This document shows positions 34,128 to 42,678 of a stretch of DNA of 58,021 bases, piece by piece. How positions within the stretch are numbered: position 1 is the stretch's first letter; every line of letters begins with the position of its first letter. Both the position numbers and the translations under genes were made by a program. The notes under the pieces are model-generated. The model saw only the letters and a program-made list of their open reading frames with translations, had not been told where the DNA came from and made no database searches. Origin of the DNA: an uncultured Cloacibacillus sp. (GTDB lineage: Bacteria; Synergistota; Synergistia; Synergistales; Synergistaceae). Location of the stretch: the NCBI GenBank assembly GCA_900545755.1, contig URAG01000003.1, positions 1 to 58,021 on the forward strand, written 5' to 3'.

Positions 34128-34889
34128 CTAGAGCAGGCTTTCGAGGAATTTTTCGCCCTCTTCCTCGCCGGAGGGAATTTCGTCGCGCGTCATGGTTTTT
34201 ACGATTTCTCCATCGCTCATGACGAAGAAGCGCGCGGCTAGGCGGAGCGCCTGCGGAAGGCTGTGGGAGACCATTATTATAGGAACCGTCTCGCGCAGCT
34301 CCTCAAGCAGGGTTTCGATGGTGTCCGCCGAACGGCGGTCGAGCGAGGCCGTCGGCTCGTCGAGGAGCAGGATGTCCGGCTCAAGCGCCAATGTGCGCGC
34401 GAGGCACATCCTCTGCTGCTGTCCGCCCGAGAAGCCGGAGGCGGCGTCGTTGAGGCGGTCCTTGACTTCGTCCCAGAGGCCGGCGCGGCGCAGACTCTGC
34501 TCCATGCGTTCCTCGGCTTCGCGCTTTCCCATGCCGAGCGTCAGCTCGAGCGGCAGCGTGATGTTTTTGCGCAGCGAGAGCGGCAGCGGGTTCGGCACCT
34601 GAAAGACCATCCCGGCCCTGCGCCGCACCGCCGCGGGCTCGGGCGCGGAATCGCCGTAGATTTCCGTCATCTTTCCGTTTATCAGCAGCTTCACGCTTCC
34701 GCTTCCGTCGTAATCGTCGAAGCATTCGTTGAGCCTGTTGAGCGAGCGCAGCAGCGTCGATTTGCCGGAGCCGGAGCGCCCGAGCAGCACCGTGATGCCG
34801 CGGAGCGGGAAGTCCGCCGTTATTCCGTGCAGCACCTCCGCGCCGCCGAACGATACGCGCAGGTCTCTTATTTCAGCGCAGTTTTCCAA
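34128..34889 (-). CDS. pstB: Phosphate ABC importer ATP-binding protein PstB
   Basis: 253-residue ATPase of the high-affinity phosphate importer. Walker A GRSGSGKST (about 37-45) is followed by LLRSLNRLNE, a PstB hallmark; Q-loop MVFQVPNPLPLS, signature FSGGQQQRMCLAR, Walker B ILLLDEPTASLD and switch His in VSHS. Last gene of pstSCAB, six bases after pstA. No phoU or phoBR gene lies next to it. Confidence 0.92.
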   Translation of the reverse strand: MENCAEIRDLRVSFGGAEVLHGITADFPLRGITVLLGRSGSGKSTLLRSLNRLNECFDDYDGSGSVKLLINGKMTEIYGDSAPEPAAVRRRAGMVFQVPNPLPLSLRKNITLPLELTLGMGKREAEERMEQSLRRAGLWDEVKDRLNDAASGFSGGQQQRMCLARTLALEPDILLLDEPTASLDRRSADTIETLLEELRETVPIIMVSHSLPQALRLAARFFVMSDGEIVKTMTRDEIPSGEEEGEKFLESLL

Positions 34890-34895
34890 TTTTCG

Positions 34896-35774
34896 TCACC
34901 TTATACCCTTCCAGCGGCGTTCCATGCTTCTCTGGCAGAGCCACGCCGCGCCCATAAGCGCCGCGGAGAGCATGAGCAGCACGAGCGCCGCGCCGAAGCC
35001 GCGCAGCAGCTCGCTTTCGTCCATGTACTGCGCCGCCGTGTAATATATGAGAAAAGGCAGGGCTTCGAACTTCGCGCCGAGCCCTGCGGGCATTCCCGAG
35101 TTTACGACCACGCCCGTCAGCATTATGACCGCCGTGTCCTCCGCGGCGCGCCCCATCGCGAGCATGAGGCCGCCCAGGATTCCGCGCGCGGCGGCGGGGA
35201 CGAGCAGGCGGCGGAGTATCTGCCCCTCCGTGAGGCCGAGCGCCGCGCCGGTGAAATAGAGCGCGGGCGGCAGGCTCTCGACCGAGGAGCGCGTGCTGAC
35301 GACGAGCGAGGGCATGACGAGCAGCGCCATGCAGAAGGCGGCGAGGAAGATGCAGGTCGTCGCCTCTGGCGCGAAGGTGCGGCGCAGCGCGAGTATCAGG
35401 ACGAAGCCGAAGAGCCCCATGACTATCGACGGCACGCTCGCGAGCAGGTCGACGCCGAGCGAGAGCCGCTCCTTGACGCGTCCCTTCGCGAAGCGCGCGA
35501 GGTAGAGGCCGAAGCATATCCCCGGAAGCGCCGCCATCAGCGTCGTCAGCACGACGAGGCAGAGCGTCCCCGCGAGCGCGGGCCATATCCCGTCCCAGAC
35601 GGGGCGCAGGCCTAGAATCGCGTCGAGCGCCGGAGTGTCGCCGAAGAAGAGCTTCGGCCCGAGCACCGGCAGGCCGTGGCTTACGATGAAGAATATCAGC
35701 GCGCCGCAGCATCCCGCGACGTATGCGGCTCCCGCGTAGGCGAGCGCGCGGCAGAGAATCAGCTTCGCCCTCAT
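34896..35774 (-). CDS. pstA: Phosphate ABC importer permease PstA
   Basis: 292 residues from the ATG at 35774, which overlaps the pstC stop (TCATGA); longer frames upstream lie inside pstC. Six membrane helices and the BPD_transp_1 EAA-like loop AALGLTEGQILRRLLVPAA. A conserved permease segment GLFGFVLILALRR follows VDLLASVPSIVMGL, typical of PstA. Partner of PstC in the phosphate channel. Confidence 0.9.
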   Translation of the reverse strand: MRAKLILCRALAYAGAAYVAGCCGALIFFIVSHGLPVLGPKLFFGDTPALDAILGLRPVWDGIWPALAGTLCLVVLTTLMAALPGICFGLYLARFAKGRVKERLSLGVDLLASVPSIVMGLFGFVLILALRRTFAPEATTCIFLAAFCMALLVMPSLVVSTRSSVESLPPALYFTGAALGLTEGQILRRLLVPAAARGILGGLMLAMGRAAEDTAVIMLTGVVVNSGMPAGLGAKFEALPFLIYYTAAQYMDESELLRGFGAALVLLMLSAALMGAAWLCQRSMERRWKGIR

Positions 35775-36613
35775 GATTTTTTGTCCTTTCTTATAGCGCG
35801 GAAGACGAGGTTCGCACCCGCGGAGAGCGCGAGAAGCACGCCGCCCGCGGCGAACAGCGAATAGTATGCCGTGCCGCCGACGTCCGACGAAAGCACGAGG
35901 CCGATATGCGCCGTCAGCGTCCGTATCGCGTTCAGCGGCGAGGTCGGATACTGCACGGCGTTGCCCGCGAGCATCGTCGGAATCATCGTGTCGCCCGCCG
36001 CGCGTCCGAAGCCGAGCAGCGCCGCGCCCCAGAGCCATTCCTTACACGAGGGCAGCACGACGAAGACGAGGTGCTCCGCGCGCGAGAAGCCGAGCGACGC
36101 GGCTGTGAGGCCGCTTTCGCGCACGGCCTGCTCGACAGCGCCGTCCATGACGAGCACCATAGTCGGGGTTATCAATAAAGCCAGTATCAGCGTGGCGGTG
36201 AACCACGAAAGCCCCGAGCCGCCGAAGCCGTTGCGGACGATCGGGACGAGAAGAAATACCGAGGCGAAGCCGTAGACTACGGTCGGAATCGCCGTCATCA
36301 CGCGCAGCAGCGACAGAAGCAGCGCGCCGCCGCGCTTTCCGCCGAAGCCGTGGATGTAGCAGACGCAGCCGAACGATACGAGCCAGCCGAGCGCGAGCGA
36401 CGAGAGCGAGAGCGCCGCCGTCGCCGCCATGACGGGCAGGATGCCGAACTGCTTGCTCTCGGGATGCCAGACGGAGGTGAAGAGCCCGCGCCCGCCCATG
36501 AAGAAACCGTCGGCGGCGCAGACGATGATAAAGACGAAAACGCATGACAGCAGCGCCGTAACGTAGACGGCGGAGGCTTTCAGCAGAAACGGGGATCTGG
36601 AACGATTGTGCAT
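35771..36613 (-). CDS. pstC: Phosphate ABC importer permease PstC
   Basis: 280-residue permease with six helices, including FIIVCAADGFFMGG near the N-terminus, MTAIPTVVYGFASVFLLVP and the EAA-like loop AASLGFSRAEHLVFVVLPS. Together with PstA it forms the phosphate translocation path. It follows pstS after 55 bases containing a hairpin and overlaps pstA. Slightly shorter than most PstC proteins (about 300), mainly at the N-terminus. Confidence 0.9.
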   Translation of the reverse strand: MHNRSRSPFLLKASAVYVTALLSCVFVFIIVCAADGFFMGGRGLFTSVWHPESKQFGILPVMAATAALSLSSLALGWLVSFGCVCYIHGFGGKRGGALLLSLLRVMTAIPTVVYGFASVFLLVPIVRNGFGGSGLSWFTATLILALLITPTMVLVMDGAVEQAVRESGLTAASLGFSRAEHLVFVVLPSCKEWLWGAALLGFGRAAGDTMIPTMLAGNAVQYPTSPLNAIRTLTAHIGLVLSSDVGGTAYYSLFAAGGVLLALSAGANLVFRAIRKDKKS

Positions 36614-36636
36614 AGCATGCGGAAAGAAGAGGCGAA

Positions 36637-36654
36637 GCGCCGGGATTCCGGCGC
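36637..36654 (-). promoter_or_regulatory. Hairpin between pstS and pstC
   Basis: GCGCCGG (36637-36643), loop GATT, CCGGCGC (36648-36654). No long T run; likely limits read-through or protects the pstS message. Confidence 0.6.
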
Positions 36655-36668
36655 CCCGCCGGATTTCG

Positions 36669-37499
36669 TTACTTCTTCGGGATGGGGATATAGCCGCAGT
36701 CGGCGATAATCTCCGCGCCCTCGGGCGAGTAGATGTAGTCGATGAAGAGCGCCGTCAGCCCCTGCGGGTCGCCCTTCGTGTTCATAAATAGGTCGCGCAC
36801 GACCGTGTAGCTTCCGTTCGCGGCGTTCTCCTGCGTCGCGGTCATGCCCTCGAGCTTAGGAGCCTTCACGGATTCGTCGATGTGCCCGATGCCGACGTAG
36901 CCTATCGCGTTCGCATCCTTCGCAACGGCGGTCTTCATAGCGCCGTTCGAGTTCACGACGTTGGCCGAAGCCGCGACTTCGCCGCCCTTGATGGCCTTGT
37001 CGGTGAAGACCTCGCGCGTACCACTGCCGTCCTCGCGGACGTAGAGGTTTATCTTCGCGTCGGCCCCGCCGACTTCCTTCCAGTTCGTAATTTTGCCGGC
37101 GTAGATATCCGCGATCTGCGCGAAGGTCAGCTCGTTGACCGCGTTTGACGGATGAACGACTACCGCGACGCCGTCAATGGCGAACGGGAAGGATTTAAGC
37201 CCGTACTTCTTGATCTCTTCGGCTTTCAGAGGACGTCCGGTGTTCCCTATCTCGACGAGTCCTTCGCCGACCTGCTTCACTCCGACGCCCGAGCCGCCGC
37301 CCGCGACAGTAATGCGTATGTCGGGGTTAGCGGTCATTATGCGCTTCGCAGCCTCCTGCATTACGGGGATGTGCGCGGTACCTCCAGCGATGTCAACCTT
37401 ACCCTTCTGGCCTTTGAAGGCGTCGAGCGGGGCCGCCGCGGCCGCAGAAACGGCGAAGAGGCAGATCAGCGCCGCAAGGGCGAACTTCTTCATTCTCAT
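36669..37499 (-). CDS. pstS: Periplasmic phosphate-binding protein PstS
   Basis: 276 residues from the ATG at 37499, ten bases after AAGGAG, giving a clean signal peptide (MRMKKFALAALICLFAVSAA). Phosphate-binding segments are recognisable: GGGSGVGVKQVGEGLVEIGN (about residue 60), VHPSNAVNELTF, and REDGSGTREVF. This is the shorter class of PstS found in many anaerobes. First gene of the pst operon. Confidence 0.93.
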   Translation of the reverse strand: MRMKKFALAALICLFAVSAAAAAPLDAFKGQKGKVDIAGGTAHIPVMQEAAKRIMTANPDIRITVAGGGSGVGVKQVGEGLVEIGNTGRPLKAEEIKKYGLKSFPFAIDGVAVVVHPSNAVNELTFAQIADIYAGKITNWKEVGGADAKINLYVREDGSGTREVFTDKAIKGGEVAASANVVNSNGAMKTAVAKDANAIGYVGIGHIDESVKAPKLEGMTATQENAANGSYTVVRDLFMNTKGDPQGLTALFIDYIYSPEGAEIIADCGYIPIPKK

Positions 37500-37540
37500 G
37501 ACAACAGCACTCCTTTGATATAGATATATTTTTTCGCGCG

Positions 37541-37569
37541 GCGATATGCCGCATTGCGACAAATGTAAA
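37541..37569 (-). promoter_or_regulatory. Candidate pstS promoter
   Basis: On the minus strand TTTACA (37569-37564), 17 bases, TATCGC (37546-37541). A 9-bp inverted repeat GCGCGCGAA/TTCGCGCGC (37572-37590) lies just upstream. The remaining DNA to 38097 shows no gene and no Pho box I can recognise. The MATE promoter must lie in it. Confidence 0.4.
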
Positions 37570-38097
37570 CAGCGCGCGAAATTCGCGCGCGCGGCGGAAA
37601 TATGTGGCATGGGAGAAGTTATCGGAGCGGAGTGCCGGCTAAATCAGACGAAAACGGCGCGAAAAGACGACGCCCGCGTCCGCATAATGCATCCCGTGCA
37701 TTTTGCCGCCGCATGATCACGTCATCAATTCCACCGTCCTTCGCGACTGTTGCATAAACTTTACAATGTATAAATATATCACATCCGCGCCGCGAAAGCT
37801 TGCGCCTCCGTCAGTTTCGCGCGGACAAAGCAGATTTTTTAGTCGCGCGGACAAAAGACGGCTCGCGCGGAATTCGACGGGAGACACAGCGCTCGGAGGA
37901 AAACGAAAATTCCGCTCTCCGCAAAATCGGCGCGCCAGGCCCAAAAACAAAAAACTGCGCCGCCGTAAGGACGCTGCCGCGCAGAGCCTTCGCCCCGGAT
38001 GCGGGACGGGAGAGGAACATACGACGGATTCTCCATCCGCCGCGCGCTTCTTGCGCCGGCCGCCCTCATGTTATAGGATTTACCAGGTGATTATGGA

Positions 38098-39453
38098 ATG
38101 GAAAGAAACCTCACGACAGGCGGCGTCTTCAGAAATATCGTATCATTCTCGCTGCCCTACCTTTTATCTTACTTTTTGCAGACGCTCTACGGAATGGCGG
38201 ACCTTTTCATCACGGGACAGTTCCGCGGGGTCGCGGACATCACCGCGGTCGCGATAGGCTCTCAGGTCATGCATATGCTGACGGTCATGATCGTAGGCCT
38301 CGCGATGGGCTCGACTGTCACGATCGGGCGCGCGGTCGGGGCGGGGGACCGAGGGCGCGCCGCCTGCGCTATAGGCAACACAATCACGCTCTTCATGGTC
38401 TTGTCGCTCGTGCTTACAGCGGCGTTGCTCGCCTGCTCGGATAAAATCGTCGCCGTCATGTCGACGCCTGCGGGCGCGGCGGCCGGCACGGAAGCCTACC
38501 TTAAAATCTGCTTCGCCGGCATACCGTTCATCACCGCCTACAACATCATCAGCTCGATATTCCGCGGCCTCGGCGACACGAAGAGCCCGATGTACTTCAT
38601 CGCCTCGGCCTGCGCCGTGAACATCGCGCTCGACTATATTCTCATCGGCGGACTCGGCATGGGGCCGGAGGGCGCGGCCCTCGCGACGACGCTCTCTCAG
38701 GCGTCGAGCGTCGCGCTCGCGCTATTCTTCATAATGCGGCACAAAAGCGGAATCTCCGTCTCTCGCGGCGACCTGCGCCCGAAGCGCTCCGTCATGGGAC
38801 AGATACTGAAAATCGGCGTCCCGATAACGCTCCAGGACGGCTTCATACAGATTTCCTTCATCATAATTACGATAATCGTCAACATGCGCGGCCTTGCAGA
38901 CGCCGCTGCCGTCGGCATCGTCGAAAAGATAATAAGCTTCCTATTCCTTGTGCCGTCGTCGATGCTCTCCGCCGTCGCCGCGCTCGGCGCGCAAAACCTC
39001 GGCGCGGGCAAACCGGAGCGCGCGCGGCTCACACTTCGCTACGCCGCTATGATAGCCGTCGCCTTCGGCGCCGCGGTCGCCGTGCTGATGCAGTTCACAG
39101 CGGAGCCCGCAGTCGCGCTCTTCACAGACCCGGCGAACCCCGGCTCCGCTGAGGTTGTGCGCCTCGGCGGGCAATACATGCGCGGCTACGTATGGGATTG
39201 CATTTTTGCAGGCGTACATTTCTGTTTCAGCGGATATTTCTGCGCCTGCGGACGCTCCGGCATCTCGTTCCTGCACAACGCCGTCTCGATAATCCTCGTG
39301 CGAGTCCCGGGCGTCTACCTGACCTCGAAGCTCTTCGCCGACACGCTATTCCCGATGGGTCTCGCCACGACGGCAGGCTCGCTGCTGTCCGTAGCGATAT
39401 GCGTCGCGGCCTACGCGATTATTACGAGAAACGAGGAGGGCGCACACGGGTAG
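38098..39453 (+). CDS. MATE-family multidrug/metabolite exporter
   Basis: 451-residue inner-membrane antiporter with 12 helices in two homologous halves. Typical stretches are SLPYLLSYFLQTLYGMADLF (about 18-37), GRAVGAGDRG, SSIFRGLGDTKSPM and, in the second half, AALGAQNLGAGKPERAR. Exports cationic compounds with sodium or proton entry; substrate unknown. The start has AGGTGA upstream. Single-gene unit between the divergent pst operon and the convergent ABC operon. Confidence 0.93.
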   Translation: MERNLTTGGVFRNIVSFSLPYLLSYFLQTLYGMADLFITGQFRGVADITAVAIGSQVMHMLTVMIVGLAMGSTVTIGRAVGAGDRGRAACAIGNTITLFMVLSLVLTAALLACSDKIVAVMSTPAGAAAGTEAYLKICFAGIPFITAYNIISSIFRGLGDTKSPMYFIASACAVNIALDYILIGGLGMGPEGAALATTLSQASSVALALFFIMRHKSGISVSRGDLRPKRSVMGQILKIGVPITLQDGFIQISFIIITIIVNMRGLADAAAVGIVEKIISFLFLVPSSMLSAVAALGAQNLGAGKPERARLTLRYAAMIAVAFGAAVAVLMQFTAEPAVALFTDPANPGSAEVVRLGGQYMRGYVWDCIFAGVHFCFSGYFCACGRSGISFLHNAVSIILVRVPGVYLTSKLFADTLFPMGLATTAGSLLSVAICVAAYAIITRNEEGAHG

Positions 39454-39484
39454 CGGCACGGGCGCGCGATTCAGCCCCGCGCAT

Positions 39485-39529
39485 AAAAAAGAGGCCTCCG
39501 TGCCGCGCTTTGCGGGACGGGAGCCTCTT
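39485..39529 (-). terminator. Terminator after the DUF4418-FtsX-ATPase operon
   Basis: Long imperfect stem whose outer arms are AAGAGGC and GCCTCTT. On the minus strand it ends in TTTTTT. It may also help end the convergent MATE transcript. Confidence 0.85.
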
Positions 39530-39560
39530 GAGTTTCAGGCGGGAGGCCGCGGCTTACGGC

Positions 39561-40241
39561 TTAATTTCCCTGTACCAGCCTGCCGTGCTCCATTCGGAGC
39601 ACCGTGTCTCCGTATGAGGCGGCGTTCGGATCGTGGGTGCTGATCAGCACCGTAACGCCATTGTCGCGCGCCTTTTGCAGATATTCGAGTATTATCTTCG
39701 AGTTTTTCACGTCGAGGTCGCTCGTCGGTTCGTCTGCGATTATGAGCTTCGGGTTTCTGACGAAGGCGCGCGCTATCGCGACGCGCTTGCGCTCGCCGCC
39801 GGATAGCGAGGCGGGGCGCTCGTCCTCCATGCCGCCGAGGCCGAACTCTTCAAGCAGCGCGGAGGCGCGTCCGTAGGCCTCGCCGCACTCCTGCGCCGAA
39901 GCGCCGCCGAGGAAGCATGGCATACAGATGTTTTCCGCGATGGTGAAGTTGTTGAGCAGGTCGCAGCCCTGCATAACGTAGCCTATCTCCGGCCCACGCA
40001 TCGCAGCGAAACCGTCGGCGTCGAGCGCCGTCAGCTCCTTGTCCATGAAGGTCACGGTGCCTGAGTCGGGGCGGCACATGCCGGAGAGCAGGTGGAACAG
40101 CGTGCTTTTACCGCAGCCGGACTGACCCATGAGTACGGTGAAGGATTTCGCCTCAAGCGAGAGCGACACGCCGTCGACCGCCGCGAAGGTCTCGCCCCTG
40201 CGCTGGTATTTCTTTACGAGATTCGACGCTTGTAAAATCAT
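39561..40241 (-). CDS. MacB/LolD-type ABC transporter ATP-binding protein
   Basis: 226 residues from the ATG at 40241 (AGGAG upstream, ATGA overlap with the permease gene). Walker A GQSGCGKST (about 39-47), FHLLSGM, Q-loop GYVMQGCDLLNNFTIAEN, signature LSGGERKR, Walker B LIIADEPTSDLD and switch His in STHDPNAAS. Pairs with the FtsX-like permease. Such complexes act by mechanotransmission across the envelope, not as classic importers. Confidence 0.9.
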   Translation of the reverse strand: MILQASNLVKKYQRRGETFAAVDGVSLSLEAKSFTVLMGQSGCGKSTLFHLLSGMCRPDSGTVTFMDKELTALDADGFAAMRGPEIGYVMQGCDLLNNFTIAENICMPCFLGGASAQECGEAYGRASALLEEFGLGGMEDERPASLSGGERKRVAIARAFVRNPKLIIADEPTSDLDVKNSKIILEYLQKARDNGVTVLISTHDPNAASYGDTVLRMEHGRLVQGN

Positions 40242-41473
40242 GCTTCTTTCTCCTGTATCAGACGGATAGGTTCGCCGCGGCAGACCGCGAGGATAGCGCA
40301 GAAGGAGGCCGCGAGCCCCGCAGCGACGGAGATAAGCAGGCACTTCGCTCCGGTCGCGGCGTAGAAGCCGGCGGCGCTGATGAAGGCCGGGATGCCAGTG
40401 GCTATCTGTATCTGCTCTTTGAAGGCGAGCATCACGCCGCCCGCCGCCGCTATGCCGAGGAAGCCTCCGATGAGCCCTATCGCGAGCCCTTCGGCGAGAA
40501 TCACGCGGACGATGAAGCTCTTCGACGCGCCGAGCGTGAGCATGACGCCGAATTCAGGCCTGCGCTGGATTATCGTGACTGTGAAGATGCAGACGACGGC
40601 GAGCGCCGCGGTCAGCAGCAGCAGGACGTTGAGCACAAGGCTGAAAGCCGAGAAGCTCTCGACGGCGTCGGCGGCCTTGCTGACCATGCTGTTCGCCGTG
40701 TAGGCCCAGAGCGGGCTGTTCTCTATCGTATAATTTATCTTTCGCGCGACGGACATCGGGCTCACGCCGTCGGCGACGCGGATCATTATCGAGGATATGA
40801 CTGTCTCGGGGTCCATGTCGCCGAGGCGGTTTTCGCGCGCAATGTCGGTGCGCAGTATGTCGCGCGCCGTGCTGAAGTCTATGAAGGTGCAGTTATCGTA
40901 GCTCGTGTCCGTCCTTTCGAGCTTGCCGACGACCTTCTGCTCCCTGCCGAAGAATATCAGCGTGCTGCCGGGCTTCGCGTAGACGCCTCCGCCTACGACC
41001 ACCTCGCCCATGCCGACGCCGCGCTCGGAAAGTCCGTCTACCGAGCTTTTGAGCCACGGCTGGATGATGAAGTCCGTCTTGGAATCGTAGGCGATTATCT
41101 GGAGCGGGACGGAGCAGCACGAAGCGTCGAGCGTCGCGATGAAGAGCTGCGGCGACGCTTTCTCGACTCCCTCTATCTGCGCGACGCGGTCGAGCCACGA
41201 ACCGTCGAAATAGAAGCTGCAATGCTCGCCCGAGAAGAGCGACGACGAATACTCGGCGGCGAACTGCTTAGGCACGACGATGACGTCCGCGCCGAGGCGG
41301 TTGACCGTCTGCTCCACGCCGCGTTCGAGGCTCGCGAGCAGTATCGAACTCGCAAAGATCGAGGCCGCGAGGATGAAGCATAGCAGCTCCATCACCGCGG
41401 TGCGCATCCCCTGCCCGCTCAGGTTCGCCATCGCGATGGAGAACGGCCCGAGCTTTTTTCTTTTGTTTGACAT
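40238..41473 (-). CDS. MacB/FtsX-family ABC permease
   Basis: 411 residues: one N-terminal helix (about 25-46), a large extracytoplasmic domain (about 47-280) and three C-terminal helices (about 281-310, 330-355 and 375-400), the MacB/FtsX plan. EFGVMLTLGASKSFIVRVIL is the conserved FtsX segment after helix 2. The extracytoplasmic part includes a Cys pair (DASCCSVPLQ). Lies between the ATPase and a DUF4418 membrane protein, an arrangement seen in several anaerobes. Confidence 0.88.
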   Translation of the reverse strand: MSNKRKKLGPFSIAMANLSGQGMRTAVMELLCFILAASIFASSILLASLERGVEQTVNRLGADVIVVPKQFAAEYSSSLFSGEHCSFYFDGSWLDRVAQIEGVEKASPQLFIATLDASCCSVPLQIIAYDSKTDFIIQPWLKSSVDGLSERGVGMGEVVVGGGVYAKPGSTLIFFGREQKVVGKLERTDTSYDNCTFIDFSTARDILRTDIARENRLGDMDPETVISSIMIRVADGVSPMSVARKINYTIENSPLWAYTANSMVSKAADAVESFSAFSLVLNVLLLLTAALAVVCIFTVTIIQRRPEFGVMLTLGASKSFIVRVILAEGLAIGLIGGFLGIAAAGGVMLAFKEQIQIATGIPAFISAAGFYAATGAKCLLISVAAGLAASFCAILAVCRGEPIRLIQEKEA

Positions 41474-41483
41474 TCCGCCGCCT

Positions 41484-41906
41484 CTAGCGCGATTTCAGGC
41501 CGAAAACGAGCGACGCAGCCCCCGCCGCCGCGGCCAGCCCGCCGCAGAGCTTCGCCCACGCCGCGGTGTCGTGGCATGCCATCACCTTCGCGCATATTCC
41601 TATGCCGAGGCCCGAGTTCGACACCACGACTATTGCGAAAATCCCGGCGACGACGGCTATCGCGCCGCCGTAGGCGAGATTCTTCGTCAGCAGCATCATA
41701 ACGCCGTTGACGACGAGCAGCGCGCCGAGCAGTACGAGCGCCTGCCCGCTGTAAAAGCATTTCATGTGGACCTCAGCGCCGGTCGCCAGCTTCAGCATCC
41801 CAGTGCAGACGCCGGCCCAGCCGTAAACCGCGCCGATTAGCAGCGCGCCAGCCGCGACGACCGCCGCCGAGAGCAACACGCCAAGTTTCCCAAAATCCGA
41901 TTTCAT
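41484..41906 (-). CDS. DUF4418 family membrane protein
   Basis: 140 residues, four membrane helices (about 6-28, 54-75, 79-97 and 118-136). Cys, His and Met residues cluster at the helix ends: C34, HMKC (47-50), C105, CH (111-112) and C121. Function unknown for the family. The pattern could bind a metal or heme, or form disulfides. First gene of the trio with the FtsX-like permease and ATPase, ten bases before the former. Confidence 0.8.
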   Translation of the reverse strand: MKSDFGKLGVLLSAAVVAAGALLIGAVYGWAGVCTGMLKLATGAEVHMKCFYSGQALVLLGALLVVNGVMMLLTKNLAYGGAIAVVAGIFAIVVVSNSGLGIGICAKVMACHDTAAWAKLCGGLAAAAGAASLVFGLKSR

Positions 41907-42379
41907 AACGTAATTTCCTCCCTGGTTCTAAATTTATACAAAAATCCACGGGCGTCCCAGCGCACCGCTTTGTCCCATAGTACGCCGGTTAGCACGCGCT
42001 TCGCAATGAACGTGCGGGACATCGTCATTGTCTGCGGCGATAAAAAAAATCCGCCGGCGTTTCGCCGCAGTTTTATCCGTGCGCACATGAAAACGGTTCT
42101 AACTTGAGGCCTAACGCACAATTTTTTATCTCAAACGACGAACGCGGGCACTAGCGCATCGTGAATAAGGCGCGGCATGGCTTTCGCAATATGCGCGCGC
42201 TGAACCGTTTTATAATTTTTTGTTCTGCGGCACATAAACTTGTGCGGATTACGCATGACCGCAGCGCGCGCCGCAAACCGCGTTTTCCGCACCCGGACGC
42301 CGGATGTAGGCGAGGCGGCGCGGCGGTTAAATAAATTTAGTCGCAGGCACAAAATAACGCCCCGGAGCGCCTCTGGCGC
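41907..42379. other. Gene-free region between the DUF4418 operon and the double-cubane operon
   Basis: About 470 bases containing the divergent minus-strand promoter. A+T-rich words lie next to the DUF4418 start. Open frames here are Arg-rich and without coding character. Confidence 0.4.
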
Positions 42380-42525
42380 GTGACATTTTTTTGATTTGTG
42401 TTATACAATTCAATTGAGAGAATGTTATTCCGTTCTCATACCAAGAACCGGGAGAGGAGGCGAATCCATAATGACGTGACGCTGCGGACTCTGCGCGATG
42501 CGCGTGGCGCACGATTGCATGGATT
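42380..42525 (+). promoter_or_regulatory. Promoter and structured leader of the double-cubane/ABC operon
   Basis: GTGACA (42380-42385), 16 bases, TATACA (42402-42407). Downstream is a hairpin GAGAA/TTCTC (42418-42437), a strong Shine-Dalgarno AGGAGG (42455-42460) and a mini-ORF ATG ACG TGA (42471-42479). The mini-ORF lies inside a stem AATCCAT (42463-42469) / ATGGATT (42519-42525). This is the same order of parts as in the leader at 1811-1928. The first main gene starts about 150 bases further on. No known riboswitch consensus recognised. Confidence 0.45.
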
Positions 42526-42678
42526 TGCCCAATCACTGTTCCGGCACGACCCTTTTCTAAAATCCTGCAATCATTCCTTCATTCCATAGAGTTTCGGACC
42601 GGTCTCGCCGCGCGCCGCGACGTGCGCAGCGCTGTGTCTGCAAGCTTATATATTCCTCATAAAGGGAGCTGTTGTTTT

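Noticed and set aside
34263..35615. 450-codon plus-strand open frame across pstB and pstA
   Set aside because: Antisense shadow, low complexity (Arg, Glu, Ala), no start signal; both minus-strand genes have clear motifs.
37700..38090. Possible small coding genes between pstS and the MATE gene
   Set aside because: Frames on both strands are Arg-rich, without ribosome sites or recognisable domains.
42398..42589. 63-codon ORF in the leader of the double-cubane operon
   Set aside because: Arg-rich, no ribosome site for its start; the AGGAGG there is positioned for the short ATG ACG TGA frame instead.
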